DNA of 64,000 nucleotides from NCBI RefSeq assembly GCF_002886045.1, contig NZ_CP025791.1, positions 1-64,000 of the forward strand, written 5' to 3'. Shown here piece after piece: positions 8,851 through 17,817 of this stretch. Both the position numbers and the translations under genes were made by a program. The stretch is from Flavivirga eckloniae (GTDB lineage: Bacteria; Bacteroidota; Bacteroidia; Flavobacteriales; Flavobacteriaceae). How positions within the stretch are numbered: the stretch's first letter is position 1; each line of letters starts with the position of its first letter. Below the pieces are notes generated by a model. It was not told the DNA's origin. It searched no databases and saw only the letters and a program-made list of their open reading frames with translations.

Positions 8851-9864
8851 ATGACCATTGACCTAAGAAGCGATACCGTTACAAAACCAACAAAAGATAT
8901 GCTTGATGCTATGATGCAGGCAAAAGTTGGTGATGATGTGTTTAGAGAAGACCCAACTGTTAATGAATTGGAGCAGCGTATAGCAAACATGTTCGGGAAA
9001 AGTGATGCTCTGTTTTTCCCCAGCGGAACTATGGCGAACCAAACGGCATTGAAACTGCATACAAATCCCGGAGATCAGGTTATTTGCGATAAATACGCCC
9101 ATATTTATAATTATGAGTCTGGTGGCGCTTCTTTTAATAGTGGTATTTCCTGTAAACTTATAGATGGTAACAGGGGGATGTTTAAAGCCGAACAAGTTTT
9201 AGAGGCAATAAACCCTGAGGCTTATTATTATAGTCTTACAAGTTTGGTAGAGATTGAAAACACCACAAATAAAGGAGGTGGTGCATGTTGGGATTTTAAC
9301 GAAATAAAAAAAATAAGAACCATTTGCGATGAAAACAGTCTTGGATTTCATCTGGACGGTGCGCGCTTATGGAATGCTTTAGTGGCTAAAAATGAAACGA
9401 CGGAGCAATACGGAGAGGTGTTCGATACTATTTCGGTATGCTTAAGCAAAGGTTTAGGATGTCCTATAGGCTCTGTTCTGGTAGGTGATGCAGATATTAT
9501 GAAACATGCTATACGCATTAGAAAGATTTTTGGAGGTAATATGCGACAGGCGGGTTATTTGGCTGCTGCAGGACTTTACGCCTTAGATCACAACATAGAA
9601 AGACTAGCGGAAGATCATAAGAAGGCAAAAGAAATAGGAGAGACCCTTTCTAACTTATCCATGATAAAAACAGTTGAACCGGTTGAAACGAATATCGTAA
9701 TTTTTGAATTAAACGCAGACGTAAATGAAAATACCTTTGTACAAAAATTAGCAGCCAAAAACATCCACATTATAAGTATGGGAAGTAACAAGCTACGAAT
9801 GGTTACGCATTTAGACTATACAAATGCGATGCACGATAAACTTTTGAGTACACTACGGAGCTAA
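8851..9864 (+). CDS. ltaE: Low-specificity L-threonine aldolase
   Basis: This PLP enzyme splits L-threonine or L-allo-threonine into glycine and acetaldehyde. The 337 residues match the family length. The start, MTIDLRSDTVTKPT, is the hallmark of the family. The PLP-lysine lies in SVCLSKGLGCPIGS, and FFPSGTMANQ and FHLDGARLWNA supply cofactor and substrate contacts. The enzyme is cytoplasmic. It has its own promoter and faces the ybaB gene convergently. A short hairpin (CTCCAA...TTGGAG, 9867-9899) may stop both transcripts. The assignment is firm, although stereospecificity cannot be read from sequence. Confidence 0.93.
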   Translation: MTIDLRSDTVTKPTKDMLDAMMQAKVGDDVFREDPTVNELEQRIANMFGKSDALFFPSGTMANQTALKLHTNPGDQVICDKYAHIYNYESGGASFNSGISCKLIDGNRGMFKAEQVLEAINPEAYYYSLTSLVEIENTTNKGGGACWDFNEIKKIRTICDENSLGFHLDGARLWNALVAKNETTEQYGEVFDTISVCLSKGLGCPIGSVLVGDADIMKHAIRIRKIFGGNMRQAGYLAAAGLYALDHNIERLAEDHKKAKEIGETLSNLSMIKTVEPVETNIVIFELNADVNENTFVQKLAAKNIHIISMGSNKLRMVTHLDYTNAMHDKLLSTLRS

Positions 9865-9914
9865 ATCCTCCAAAAACCAGCTTCACATCTTCTTGGAGTT
9901 TACCCCGAAAAGGT

Positions 9915-10238
9915 TTATTTAAACATATCCATTCCGGGAATATTAGGCATCCCTTCTTTAGCAACAGCAGCTAATTCGGCTTCGTTAACCTTAGTTGCAT
10001 TTTCAATGGCTTTATTCAAAGTGAGAATAAGGTAGTCTTCCAGTTGTTCCTTATCGGCAAGTAATTCGTCATCAATTTCGATAGACTTAATTGTTCTGTT
10101 AGCTGTAAGCGTCACTTTAAGTTTACCATCGTTACTAGCTTCGTCAATTAAAACAGTATCTAGACGTTTTTTAGTTTCTTCAACTTTTTTCTGGGCCTCC
10201 TTAAGTTTGCCCATCATATCCATCATATCTCCAAACAT
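9915..10238 (-). CDS. ybaB: YbaB/EbfC nucleoid-associated protein
   Basis: The 107-residue protein starts [26 protein letters not shown], the typical YbaB N-terminal helix. The beta sheet that follows includes [19 protein letters not shown]. YbaB forms DNA-binding dimers. In many bacteria it sits by dnaX and recR, but here dnaX is about 33 kb away. It is divergent from the oligopeptidase gene at 10327, with 88 bases between them. Confidence 0.92.
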   Translation of the reverse strand: MFGDMMDMMGKLKEAQKKVEETKKRLDTVLIDEASNDGKLKVTLTANRTIKSIEIDDELLADKEQLEDYLILTLNKAIENATKVNEAELAAVAKEGMPNIPGMDMFK

Positions 10239-10326
10239 AATTTTATTAATTGGTTATTGTGTGTTACAAAACTATTTAATTTTTCTATTTTTGGGGGCTT
10301 AAATTTTAAGAATAAATACATCTTTT

Positions 10327-12387
10327 TTGAAAAACACAATTCAAACCCCAGTAGCAGCTAAGAAAGCTAAAATACTTTCAATACATGACGATTCGCGTAT
10401 TGATAACTATTATTGGCTAAATGAAAGAGAGAACCCAGAGGTTATAGATTATTTAAATGCCGAAAACGATTATACCAAAGGCATCATGGCGCATACAGAA
10501 GCTTTTCAAAAAGAACTGTTTGAAGAAATGAAAGGGCGTATAAAGGAAGATGATACTACAGTACCCTACAAGCTTAATGGCTATTGGTACATTACGCGTT
10601 ATAAAAAAGGTGGTGATTATCCCATTTATATTCGTAAAAAAGGCAGTTTAGATGCCGAGGAAGAGGTTTTATTCGATTGTAACGATATGGCAAAAGAGCA
10701 TGCCTATTTTAATTTAGGAGGCATTGCTATAAGTCCCGACAACACATTGGCGGCTTTTTCTACAGATACTGTAAGTAGAAGGCAATATACCATCCAAATT
10801 AAAAATTTGATCACTGGTGAAGTCTATTCAGACAAGATTTTAAGTACTACAGGATCGGTTACGTGGGCAAACGACAATAAAACGCTGTTTTATTCTGTTA
10901 AAGACGAACTTACTTTACGTTCTCATAAAATTTTTAAGCATAAACTGCATACAGACGCAAAAGACGATATTGAAGTTTATTATGAAGCAGATGAAACCTT
11001 TAACACCTTTGTATATAAAACAAAGTCGAAAAAGTATATTATTATTGGGTCTTCGAGTACGCTAACTACAGAGTATAGAATTTTAAATGCCAATACACCA
11101 GATGGTGAATTTAAGGTGTTTCAAGACCGTGTTCGTAAGTTGGATTATAGTATTTCCCATTTTAAGGATCACTTCTATGTTATAGCCAATAGCGATGGGG
11201 CAACAAACTTTAAATTACTTAAAACAAAGGAAACAACCACCCAAAAAGAACATTGGCAAGAGGTTATTCCTCATAGAGATACTGTTTTATTGGAAGATAT
11301 CGAGATTTTTAAAGACTATTTGGTTGTTAATGAACGTGAAAACGGACTCAATAGCTTACGGATTATTAGTTGGGATGGAAAAGAAGATTATAAACTACCT
11401 ATTAATTCGGAAACTTATACGATGTATATAGGAAATAACCCTGACTTCGATAGTGAGACTTTACGTTATGGGTTTAATTCCTTGACCTCTCCAAGTGCAG
11501 TTATCGATTATAACTTCAAGACAAAACAAAAGGATATTAAGAAAGAGCAGGTCGTATTAGGCGGTAAATTTGATAAAAACAACTACGAATCTAAGCGAAT
11601 TTGGGCAACTGCTAGAGATGGTGTAAAATTGCCAATATCCTTAGTTTATAAAAAAGGTATTAAGCTAGATGGAACCAACCCCTTATTACAATATGCTTAT
11701 GGATCGTATGGTGCAACGGTCGATCCTTCGTTTTCGAGTATTCGCTTAAGTTTATTAGATAGGGGCTTTGTTTATGCCATATCCCATGTAAGAGGCGGCG
11801 AATATTTAGGAAGGCATTGGTATGAAAACGGAAAATTACTTACCAAACGAAATACATTTAGCGATTTTATCGATTGTTCAAAATATTTAATAGAACAGCA
11901 ATATACATCAGAAAAGCATTTATATGCTTACGGTGGTTCTGCTGGAGGTTTGTTAATGGGAGCTGTTATTAATATGAATCCAGAGCTATATAATGGTGTT
12001 TTAGCAGCCGTTCCTTTTGTAGATGTGGTTACAACCATGCTTGATGAAAGTATTCCGCTAACAACAGGAGAGTACGACGAATGGGGGAATCCGAACAATT
12101 TAGAATATTATAAATACATGAAATCGTATTCGCCCTACGATAATGTAGAAGCCAAAAGTTATCCCAATATGTTAGTTACAACGGGCTTGCATGATTCGCA
12201 AGTGCAATATTGGGAACCTGCAAAATGGGTGGCAAAACTTAGGGAGTTGAAAACAGACACTAATAAATTGTTATTACATATAGACATGAATTCTGGTCAT
12301 GGGGGCGCTTCCGGGCGTTTTGAAAGCTTGAAGGAAATTTCGTTAGAATACGCGTTTTTACTAGATTTAGAAGGAATTAATAGGTAA
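10327..12387 (+). CDS. Prolyl oligopeptidase family (S9A, oligopeptidase B-like)
   Basis: The 686-residue serine peptidase has an N-terminal seven-bladed propeller (about residues 70-400) and a C-terminal alpha/beta hydrolase. The nucleophile serine is in AYGGSAGGLLMGA. The catalytic Asp is expected in TGLHDSQVQYWEP and the His in MNSGHGGASGRFE. IDNYYWLNERENPEVIDYL is the usual N-terminus of oligopeptidase B. The start is a TTG at 10327, because no ATG precedes that conserved block in frame. There is no signal peptide, so a cytoplasmic role in cutting small peptides after basic residues is likely. A candidate -7 box (TATTTTTG, 10286-10293) lies upstream without a good -33 box. Confidence 0.9.
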   Translation: MKNTIQTPVAAKKAKILSIHDDSRIDNYYWLNERENPEVIDYLNAENDYTKGIMAHTEAFQKELFEEMKGRIKEDDTTVPYKLNGYWYITRYKKGGDYPIYIRKKGSLDAEEEVLFDCNDMAKEHAYFNLGGIAISPDNTLAAFSTDTVSRRQYTIQIKNLITGEVYSDKILSTTGSVTWANDNKTLFYSVKDELTLRSHKIFKHKLHTDAKDDIEVYYEADETFNTFVYKTKSKKYIIIGSSSTLTTEYRILNANTPDGEFKVFQDRVRKLDYSISHFKDHFYVIANSDGATNFKLLKTKETTTQKEHWQEVIPHRDTVLLEDIEIFKDYLVVNERENGLNSLRIISWDGKEDYKLPINSETYTMYIGNNPDFDSETLRYGFNSLTSPSAVIDYNFKTKQKDIKKEQVVLGGKFDKNNYESKRIWATARDGVKLPISLVYKKGIKLDGTNPLLQYAYGSYGATVDPSFSSIRLSLLDRGFVYAISHVRGGEYLGRHWYENGKLLTKRNTFSDFIDCSKYLIEQQYTSEKHLYAYGGSAGGLLMGAVINMNPELYNGVLAAVPFVDVVTTMLDESIPLTTGEYDEWGNPNNLEYYKYMKSYSPYDNVEAKSYPNMLVTTGLHDSQVQYWEPAKWVAKLRELKTDTNKLLLHIDMNSGHGGASGRFESLKEISLEYAFLLDLEGINR

Positions 12388-12468
12388 TATGAAAAATTGT
12401 TTTATTTTTGTCAGGTTTTAGGTTTTAAATATTTTTAGTAATATTACCTAAGCTTATAAAAAGCATTT

Positions 12469-13509
12469 ATGAAACACAGAAACCAGGTTTTTGACAATGT
12501 ATTAGATTTAATAGGTAATACACCACTTATTAAACTTAATAAAATAGCCGCCAAGTTTAAAGGGAACTTTTACGCAAAAGTAGAAGCCTTTAATCCAGGA
12601 CATTCTTCAAAAGACAGAATAGCACTTTACATTATAGAACAAGCAGAGAAAAAAGGAATTTTATCTCCAGGCGATACGATTATAGAAACGACTTCGGGTA
12701 ATACTGGATTTAGTATAGCTATGGTAAGTATTATAAAGGGATACGATTGTGTTCTAGCCGTGAGTTCTAAATCTTCGGCGGATAAAATAGACATGCTTAA
12801 AACCATGGGAGCTAAAGTTTATGTGTGCCCGGCACATGTAAGTGCAGACGATCCAAGATCGTATTATCAAGTGGCTAAGCGCTTGCACGAAGAGATAAAA
12901 GGTTCTGTGTACATTAACCAATATTTCAATGAGTTAAATGTTGATGCACACTACAATTCTACCGGTCCAGAAATTTGGAACCAAACAGATGGTAAAATAA
13001 CTCACTTAGTAGCATGTAGTGGAACCGGAGGAACGATTTCTGGTACGGCTAGATATTTAAAAGAGCAAAACCCTAACATTAAAGTAATAGGAGTAGATGC
13101 TTTTGGTTCTGTTATTAAAAAATACCACGAAACTAGAGAATTCGACGAAAAGGAAATTTATCCATATAGAATAGAAGGTTTAGGGAAAAACTTGATCCCA
13201 ACCGCTACAGATTTCGATGCTATTGACGAATTTGTAAAGGTAACCGATGAAGAAAGCGCTCATTCTGCTAGATTAATAGCTAAAACAGAAGGTTTGTTTG
13301 TTGGTTATACTTCTGGTGCAGTAATGCAAGCTATTAAACAACTAGGGGAGCAGGGAGAATTTAAAAAAGGAGATAATGTAGTTGTCATTTTTCCAGATCA
13401 CGGATCGAGGTATATGAGCAAAGTATATAGCGATAAATGGATGAACGAACAAGGCTTTTTTGATAGTAAAAATGAAGCTGCTGCGCAAAACATTCAGTAT
13501 ATAAAGTAA
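12469..13509 (+). CDS. capA: Cystathionine-synthase-like PLP enzyme, candidate cysteate synthase (CapA)
   Basis: At 346 residues this is a fold-type II PLP enzyme of the cysteine synthase/cystathionine beta-synthase group without a CBS pair. It has [14 protein letters not shown] at the N-terminus, the PLP-lysine in [23 protein letters not shown] for substrate, and [14 protein letters not shown] for phosphate. Known biology: in Capnocytophaga, CapA is a close relative of CBS that makes cysteate from phosphoserine and sulfite for sulfonolipids. The gene next door is a CapB-type acyltransferase, which favours that role here. Plain cysteine or cystathionine synthesis is the main alternative. It has its own strong terminator, so co-transcription with capB is not assured. 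Confidence 0.7.
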   Translation: MKHRNQVFDNVLDLIGNTPLIKLNKIAAKFKGNFYAKVEAFNPGHSSKDRIALYIIEQAEKKGILSPGDTIIETTSGNTGFSIAMVSIIKGYDCVLAVSSKSSADKIDMLKTMGAKVYVCPAHVSADDPRSYYQVAKRLHEEIKGSVYINQYFNELNVDAHYNSTGPEIWNQTDGKITHLVACSGTGGTISGTARYLKEQNPNIKVIGVDAFGSVIKKYHETREFDEKEIYPYRIEGLGKNLIPTATDFDAIDEFVKVTDEESAHSARLIAKTEGLFVGYTSGAVMQAIKQLGEQGEFKKGDNVVVIFPDHGSRYMSKVYSDKWMNEQGFFDSKNEAAAQNIQYIK

Positions 13510-13528
13510 TATAAATCAAAACTTTGAG

Positions 13529-13572
13529 GAGATATTATTTTGTCATAAAGGCAAAATAATATCTCTTTTTTT
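13529..13572 (+). terminator. Rho-independent terminator after capA
   Basis: A 14-bp stem (GAGATATTATTTTG at 13529-13542 with CAAAATAATATCTC at 13552-13565) is followed by TTTTTTT. It lies 20 bases after the stop codon. The gap to capB (13573-13761) therefore needs its own promoter. TAATTTTG at 13624-13631 is a possible -7 box, without a well-placed -33 box. Confidence 0.85.
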
Positions 13573-13761
13573 ATTTTATCAATATTTGAGCGGTAAAAAT
13601 TATGCTCAAACGATATAAATATTTAATTTTGCAATAACTAACTAAGAACAAAAAGCTTCATGAAATATGCTTAAACATTATAATTTGTTTTTGTTATCCC
13701 TCAAAAGCAAATGCATCTGTGTGGTTATGTCTTAGTTTTAATAGCAATAAGATTATAATAA

Positions 13762-15021
13762 ATGAAAGATTTATTTGAGAAAATTTATAAGGACAAAGGG
13801 CCATTAGGAAAATGGGCTTCCCAAGCCGAAGGTTACTTTGTATTCCCTAAATTGGAAGGAGAAATTTCAAATCGCATGAAATTTCAAGGAAAAGATGTTA
13901 TTACTTGGAGTATTAATGATTATTTAGGATTAGCTAATCATCCTGAGGTAAGAAAAGTAGATGCAGAAGCAGCTGCTCAATATGGTTCTGCCTATCCGAT
14001 GGGAGCTAGAATGATGTCTGGACATACCGATTTACATGAAAAGTTGCAAGACGAATTAGCTTCTTTTGTAAGTAAAGAAGCAGCCTACCTATTAAATTTT
14101 GGATATCAAGGTATGGTGTCTACTATTGATGCACTCGTATCTAAAGACGATATTATAGTTTATGATGTAGATGCACACGCTTGCATTATTGATGGGGTTC
14201 GTTTGCACATGGGTAAACGTTTTACTTATAAACACAACGACGTTGAAAGTTTAGAAAAGAACTTAGATAGAGCTACTAAAATGGCAGAACAAACCGGAGG
14301 AGGGATTTTAGTAATCTCTGAAGGTGTTTTTGGAATGCGAGGTGAACAAGGACGGTTAAAGGAGATTGTAGCGCTTAAACAGAAATATAACTTTAGATTA
14401 TTTGTTGATGATGCTCATGGTTTTGGTACGTTGGGAGCAACAGGAGCTGGAGCAGGAGAGGAGCAAGGTGTACAGAACGATATTGATGTGTATTTTGCCA
14501 CATTTGCAAAATCGTTAGCAAGTACAGGAGCGTTTATAGCTGGAGATCAAGAAATAATTGATTATTTGAAATATAACTTACGTTCTCAAATGTTTGCAAA
14601 ATCATTGCAAATGCAATTGGTTGTTGGTGCTTTAAAGCGTTTAGAAATGCTTAGAACTATGCCAGAACTAAAGAATAAGCTTTGGGAAAATGTAAATGCG
14701 TTACAATCTGGATTAAAAGATCGCGGTTTCGACATAGGAACAACCCAAAGTTGTGTAACACCTGTGTATTTAAAAGGAAGTATTCCGGAAGCCATGGCCT
14801 TAGTTAGAGATTTACGTGAGAATTATGGCATATTCTGTTCTATAGTGGTTTATCCGGTAATTCCAAAAGGTTTGATTCTTTTAAGACTCATACCTACAGC
14901 TACACATACTTTAGAAGACGTTGCTGAAACTTTAGCTGCTTTTGAAGCTATACGTACTCGACTAAAAAATGGAACATACAAACGCTTATCTGCTTCGCTA
15001 ATGGAAGCGATGAGGGAGTAG
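13762..15021 (+). CDS. capB: Alpha-oxoamine synthase, candidate cysteate acyltransferase (CapB)/serine palmitoyltransferase
   Basis: This 419-residue PLP enzyme belongs to the KBL/SPT/AONS family, which condenses an amino acid with an acyl thioester. It has the cofactor-binding FVDDAHGFGTLGATG and the PLP-lysine in YFATFAKSLASTGAF. NDYLGLANHPEV and PMGARMMSGH are typical family blocks. Known biology: CapB joins cysteate to a branched acyl chain to give dehydrocapnine, while true serine palmitoyltransferase makes sphingoid bases. Sequence alone does not separate the two. The neighbouring CapA-like gene argues for cysteate. 2-Amino-3-ketobutyrate ligase is a less likely alternative, since no threonine dehydrogenase is adjacent. 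Confidence 0.8.
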   Translation: MKDLFEKIYKDKGPLGKWASQAEGYFVFPKLEGEISNRMKFQGKDVITWSINDYLGLANHPEVRKVDAEAAAQYGSAYPMGARMMSGHTDLHEKLQDELASFVSKEAAYLLNFGYQGMVSTIDALVSKDDIIVYDVDAHACIIDGVRLHMGKRFTYKHNDVESLEKNLDRATKMAEQTGGGILVISEGVFGMRGEQGRLKEIVALKQKYNFRLFVDDAHGFGTLGATGAGAGEEQGVQNDIDVYFATFAKSLASTGAFIAGDQEIIDYLKYNLRSQMFAKSLQMQLVVGALKRLEMLRTMPELKNKLWENVNALQSGLKDRGFDIGTTQSCVTPVYLKGSIPEAMALVRDLRENYGIFCSIVVYPVIPKGLILLRLIPTATHTLEDVAETLAAFEAIRTRLKNGTYKRLSASLMEAMRE

Positions 15022-15040
15022 TAGTGTTTTAAAATAATAA

Positions 15041-15171
15041 AAAAGAGCGTCTAAAAAGTGTCATTCAGAACAAAGTGAAGAATCTCAAAAAATAAACACG
15101 AGTTTATTAGAATGTTGAGATTTTTCGACTGCGCTCAAAATGACATTCAACACTTTTTAGACGCTCTCTTT
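15041..15171. terminator. Composite bidirectional terminator with a dispersed repeat in its loop
   Basis: Outer arms 15041-15060 (AAAAGAGCGTCTAAAAAGTG) and 15151-15171 are complementary over about 20 bp and sit between two convergent genes. The interior is itself an imperfect palindrome. TCATTCAGAACAAAGTGAAG (from 15061) pairs with the complement of the stretch ending in GACTGCGCTCAAAATGACA, with CTC...GAG nearer the middle. It matches the common Bacteroidota intergenic repeat that reads GTCATT...GAAGAATCTC. The arms share GTCTAAAAAGT with the hairpin at 5803-5893. Confidence 0.7.
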
Positions 15172-16293
15172 TTATGCAATATCCTTTTTAAAAGTACAGC
15201 GCCTTTTATTGACGACTGGATTGAAGTTTTTCCATATTTTTTGAATGGCAACGTTGTCATCTAGTTCTGGACCTCTTACGCACCATTCTATATTTTTTTC
15301 TTTAAATGTTTTATAAAACTCATCAAAAATAATAGCGGTTACACCTTTATTTTGATATTCTGGTAAAATACCTATTAAATAAAAAGTAACTGTTTTAGCA
15401 TGCTTCTTAGCGCGTAGTAAATGAATTATTCCAAAAGGGAATAGTTTACCCTTCATTTTCTGTAAAGCTTTAGCGTAAGATGGTGTAACAATACCAAAAC
15501 CGACTAGTTTGTCGTCTTTGTCCAAAACAAATTTTACATATTCCGGATTAAGGAATCCGATGAATTTTTTCTTGAAATATTCGCGTTGCTCATCATTTAT
15601 TTTAACAAAAGAAGACAGGACTTCGTGCGATTTAGAAAATACATCAAACATCTCGTCTGTATATGGGAGAATGTCTTTGTTTTTTGTAAAGCAAAGGGCT
15701 TTAAGCTGATAGCGCTTTTTTATAATGCCTTGCATTCTAACAAAAAAACTGGAATCCATATTCTGAAAATTCATGATGTTTTCAGAATACGATTTGGCAA
15801 CATCATAACCTAGTTCCCTTAAGTGATCTGCATAATATGAGTGGCTGTGCCAGGTAATCATGTTTCCTATTTGGTCAAACCCTTCAGTTAGTACACCCAC
15901 TTTGTCAAGATTAGAAAAACCAACCGGACCTTCAACGAAATCGAGGTTTTTTTCTTTGCCTATCTCTATAACCTTATCGAGTAAAGCTTTTGTAACATCA
16001 ATATCGTCAATAACATCAAACCAACCAAAGCGCATTTTTTTTACGGCTTGATCTTTTACTTCTATCCAATTAATGATAGCCGCTATACGGCCTACAATTT
16101 CATTGTTTTTATAAGCCAAAAACATTCTGGCTTCCGCATCATTGAATACCGGGTTTTCTGTTTTATCTAAAGTTTTAATTTCTTCACTTATAATTGGAGG
16201 AACCCAATATTTGGAATTTTTAAACAGCTTAAATGGAAATTTCACAAAAGCTTTAAGCTCTTTTTTTGTCTGTACTTCTTTAAGTATTATCAT
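15172..16293 (-). CDS. GNAT-superfamily acyltransferase, candidate lipid N-acyltransferase
   Basis: The 373-residue protein has an N-terminal half with YWVPPIISEEIKTLDKTENP and MFLAYKNNEIVGRIAAIIN, typical of YghO-like GNAT proteins. The C-terminal GNAT core holds VTFYLIGILPEYQNKGVTAIIFDEF, which contains the acyl-CoA loop. It converges on capB across the terminator at 15041-15171. The ceramide synthase of Caulobacter is also a GNAT-type protein encoded beside its serine palmitoyltransferase. By analogy this protein may N-acylate the capnine base, but that is inference. A generic acetyltransferase cannot be excluded. There is no signal peptide or membrane segment. Confidence 0.7.
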   Translation of the reverse strand: MIILKEVQTKKELKAFVKFPFKLFKNSKYWVPPIISEEIKTLDKTENPVFNDAEARMFLAYKNNEIVGRIAAIINWIEVKDQAVKKMRFGWFDVIDDIDVTKALLDKVIEIGKEKNLDFVEGPVGFSNLDKVGVLTEGFDQIGNMITWHSHSYYADHLRELGYDVAKSYSENIMNFQNMDSSFFVRMQGIIKKRYQLKALCFTKNKDILPYTDEMFDVFSKSHEVLSSFVKINDEQREYFKKKFIGFLNPEYVKFVLDKDDKLVGFGIVTPSYAKALQKMKGKLFPFGIIHLLRAKKHAKTVTFYLIGILPEYQNKGVTAIIFDEFYKTFKEKNIEWCVRGPELDDNVAIQKIWKNFNPVVNKRRCTFKKDIA

Positions 16294-16318
16294 AAGTAAT
16301 TATATAGATATCCGATTT

Positions 16319-17341
16319 TTAATTATCGTCAAAATCTATATCGTTTCGTTTTCGTTTTTTGGTTTTACCGGGTAGGTCGGTTTGGTTCTTTTTGTTTCGT
16401 CTCGATTTTCTTTTGCCTTCTTCTTTGGCAGAATTACCGTTGTCTATTTTTTCACGTTTTACTTCTTTATCTTTATGAAAATCCAATCTATAAGATACGC
16501 CAAGATTAGCTCCAAAAACAGAAGGTGTGTCCTTGGCATTAAACGTTATGGCTGTATCTAGTTGAAGATCTTTGTTTAATAAATAGGCACCTCCTAATCT
16601 AAAAAGATTATCGGCATAAACATCACTCTTAATACCTTGGGTTTCAGCAAATATAACCCATTGCGGATTGAAAGAATGTGTTAATGTTAGTATGTATTGA
16701 AAATCCGATTGATCGGTTCCAATCCTATCTTTTGAAAAATTCATTACAAAAACCCATCCTCCCGGGAAATTGTGCTGCGTGGCTACCATAATCTTCGGAC
16801 TAAATCCTTCTACGTCCGGTGCTAAGTAGGGATTGTCTTTTGTGTCGTAATGTGCCCCCAGATACACTGCCACAGCAGGAATTAACGAACGCCATTTAAA
16901 ACTGTGATTGGCTCTCCAGCTGTATAGGTCTGGTTTTCTGTTTTCTGGGTTTTTATAGGGATCGTAAACCAAATATTTGGCACCTAATGTTAGTGTTTTA
17001 AAGTTAGATCGTTTTTCTTCGGAAGAAAACCCAGAAGCGTATAGGGTTTTTGTATCGTTTTGATAGGTGCCTTCAATGTTTATTTCAAGCTGTTCTAATA
17101 ATAATCCATATCTAGCAGCGAAATCAACTCCGAAACCATTAGCATCGTAGGCAACAGCAGGAGTTCTTTTTTCTCTAGAAAGGTAGGGACCAACTTCAAA
17201 TTGAACAACGTTGGTGCCTACGGAAAAGGCGCTTCTGGACACCCCAGGTCTGTTTGAGTTTATAACATTGGTATATTGACCATATGCTTGAATTGAAATC
17301 AAGGTCAATAGCAAGCATAATGTAGGTTTAATCAAGTTCAT
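16319..17341 (-). CDS. Outer-membrane beta-barrel 'transporter' (MetA-like) with basic tail
   Basis: The 340-residue product has a signal peptide (MNLIKPTLCLLLTLISIQAYGQ). The barrel of alternating strands starts NVINSNRPGVSRSAFSVG, the start typical of the phenol-degradation MetA-type outer-membrane family. The barrel ends near LGVSYRLDF. About 65 residues follow that are very rich in Lys and Arg (KSRRNKKNQTDLPGKTKKRK) and end in the acidic DIDFDDN. Such a tail is unusual for a barrel and would lie in the periplasm. The substrate is unknown. It begins a minus-strand pair with the GNAT gene, 25 bases apart. Confidence 0.75.
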   Translation of the reverse strand: MNLIKPTLCLLLTLISIQAYGQYTNVINSNRPGVSRSAFSVGTNVVQFEVGPYLSREKRTPAVAYDANGFGVDFAARYGLLLEQLEINIEGTYQNDTKTLYASGFSSEEKRSNFKTLTLGAKYLVYDPYKNPENRKPDLYSWRANHSFKWRSLIPAVAVYLGAHYDTKDNPYLAPDVEGFSPKIMVATQHNFPGGWVFVMNFSKDRIGTDQSDFQYILTLTHSFNPQWVIFAETQGIKSDVYADNLFRLGGAYLLNKDLQLDTAITFNAKDTPSVFGANLGVSYRLDFHKDKEVKREKIDNGNSAKEEGKRKSRRNKKNQTDLPGKTKKRKRNDIDFDDN

Positions 17342-17500
17342 AATTAATGTTTATGTTTACAACTAGTAGCATTTTAGTAGTACTTAGTTATTGTTTTTAA
17401 GTCCTAAGACTTTTTCAAATATAGATATTTTATACATTTTTTATCATTTTTGAACGTTTTTTAAACATATAGAATTGTATTTTTGTTAAAAATATTTTTT

Positions 17501-17782
17501 ATGCTACAATTTGCATCTGTAACAGGTTTTGTTAGAATGATATTAATCATTCTCCTAATTTACTTTGGGGTGAAAATCCTATCTCGCTTGTTTGCACCGT
17601 TTCTAATGAAATATGTTGCTAAAAAAGCAGAACAGCGTTTTGGTGATCAATTTGGTCAGTATGGAAGACAGCAAAAAGAAAAACCAAGAAAAGAAGGTGA
17701 GGTTACCATCGATAAAATGCCAAACACAAGAACCTCTAATAAAGAAGTAGGAGATTATGTCGATTTCGAAGAAATTGATTAA
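17501..17782 (+). CDS. DUF4834 family small membrane protein
   Basis: Starting from the ATG at 17501 the protein has 93 residues. An in-frame TTG at 17483 would add six. The N-terminal third is one membrane helix (FVRMILIILLIYFGVKILSRLF). The rest is charged and soluble (KKAEQRFGDQFGQYGRQQKEK). DUF4834 proteins usually sit just upstream of a YfhO-family gene in Flavobacteriaceae, as here (35 bases apart). TATTTTTG at 17477-17484 is a possible -7 box, and it favours the ATG over the TTG. No function is known. Confidence 0.8.
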   Translation: MLQFASVTGFVRMILIILLIYFGVKILSRLFAPFLMKYVAKKAEQRFGDQFGQYGRQQKEKPRKEGEVTIDKMPNTRTSNKEVGDYVDFEEID

Positions 17783-17817
17783 ATTTCACAACCATTATTT
17801 TTAACAGATACTTCCCC

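Noticed and set aside
12469-15021. capA and capB as one simple operon.
   Set aside because: A strong Rho-independent terminator with a T-run lies between them (13529-13572), so a separate capB promoter is more likely.
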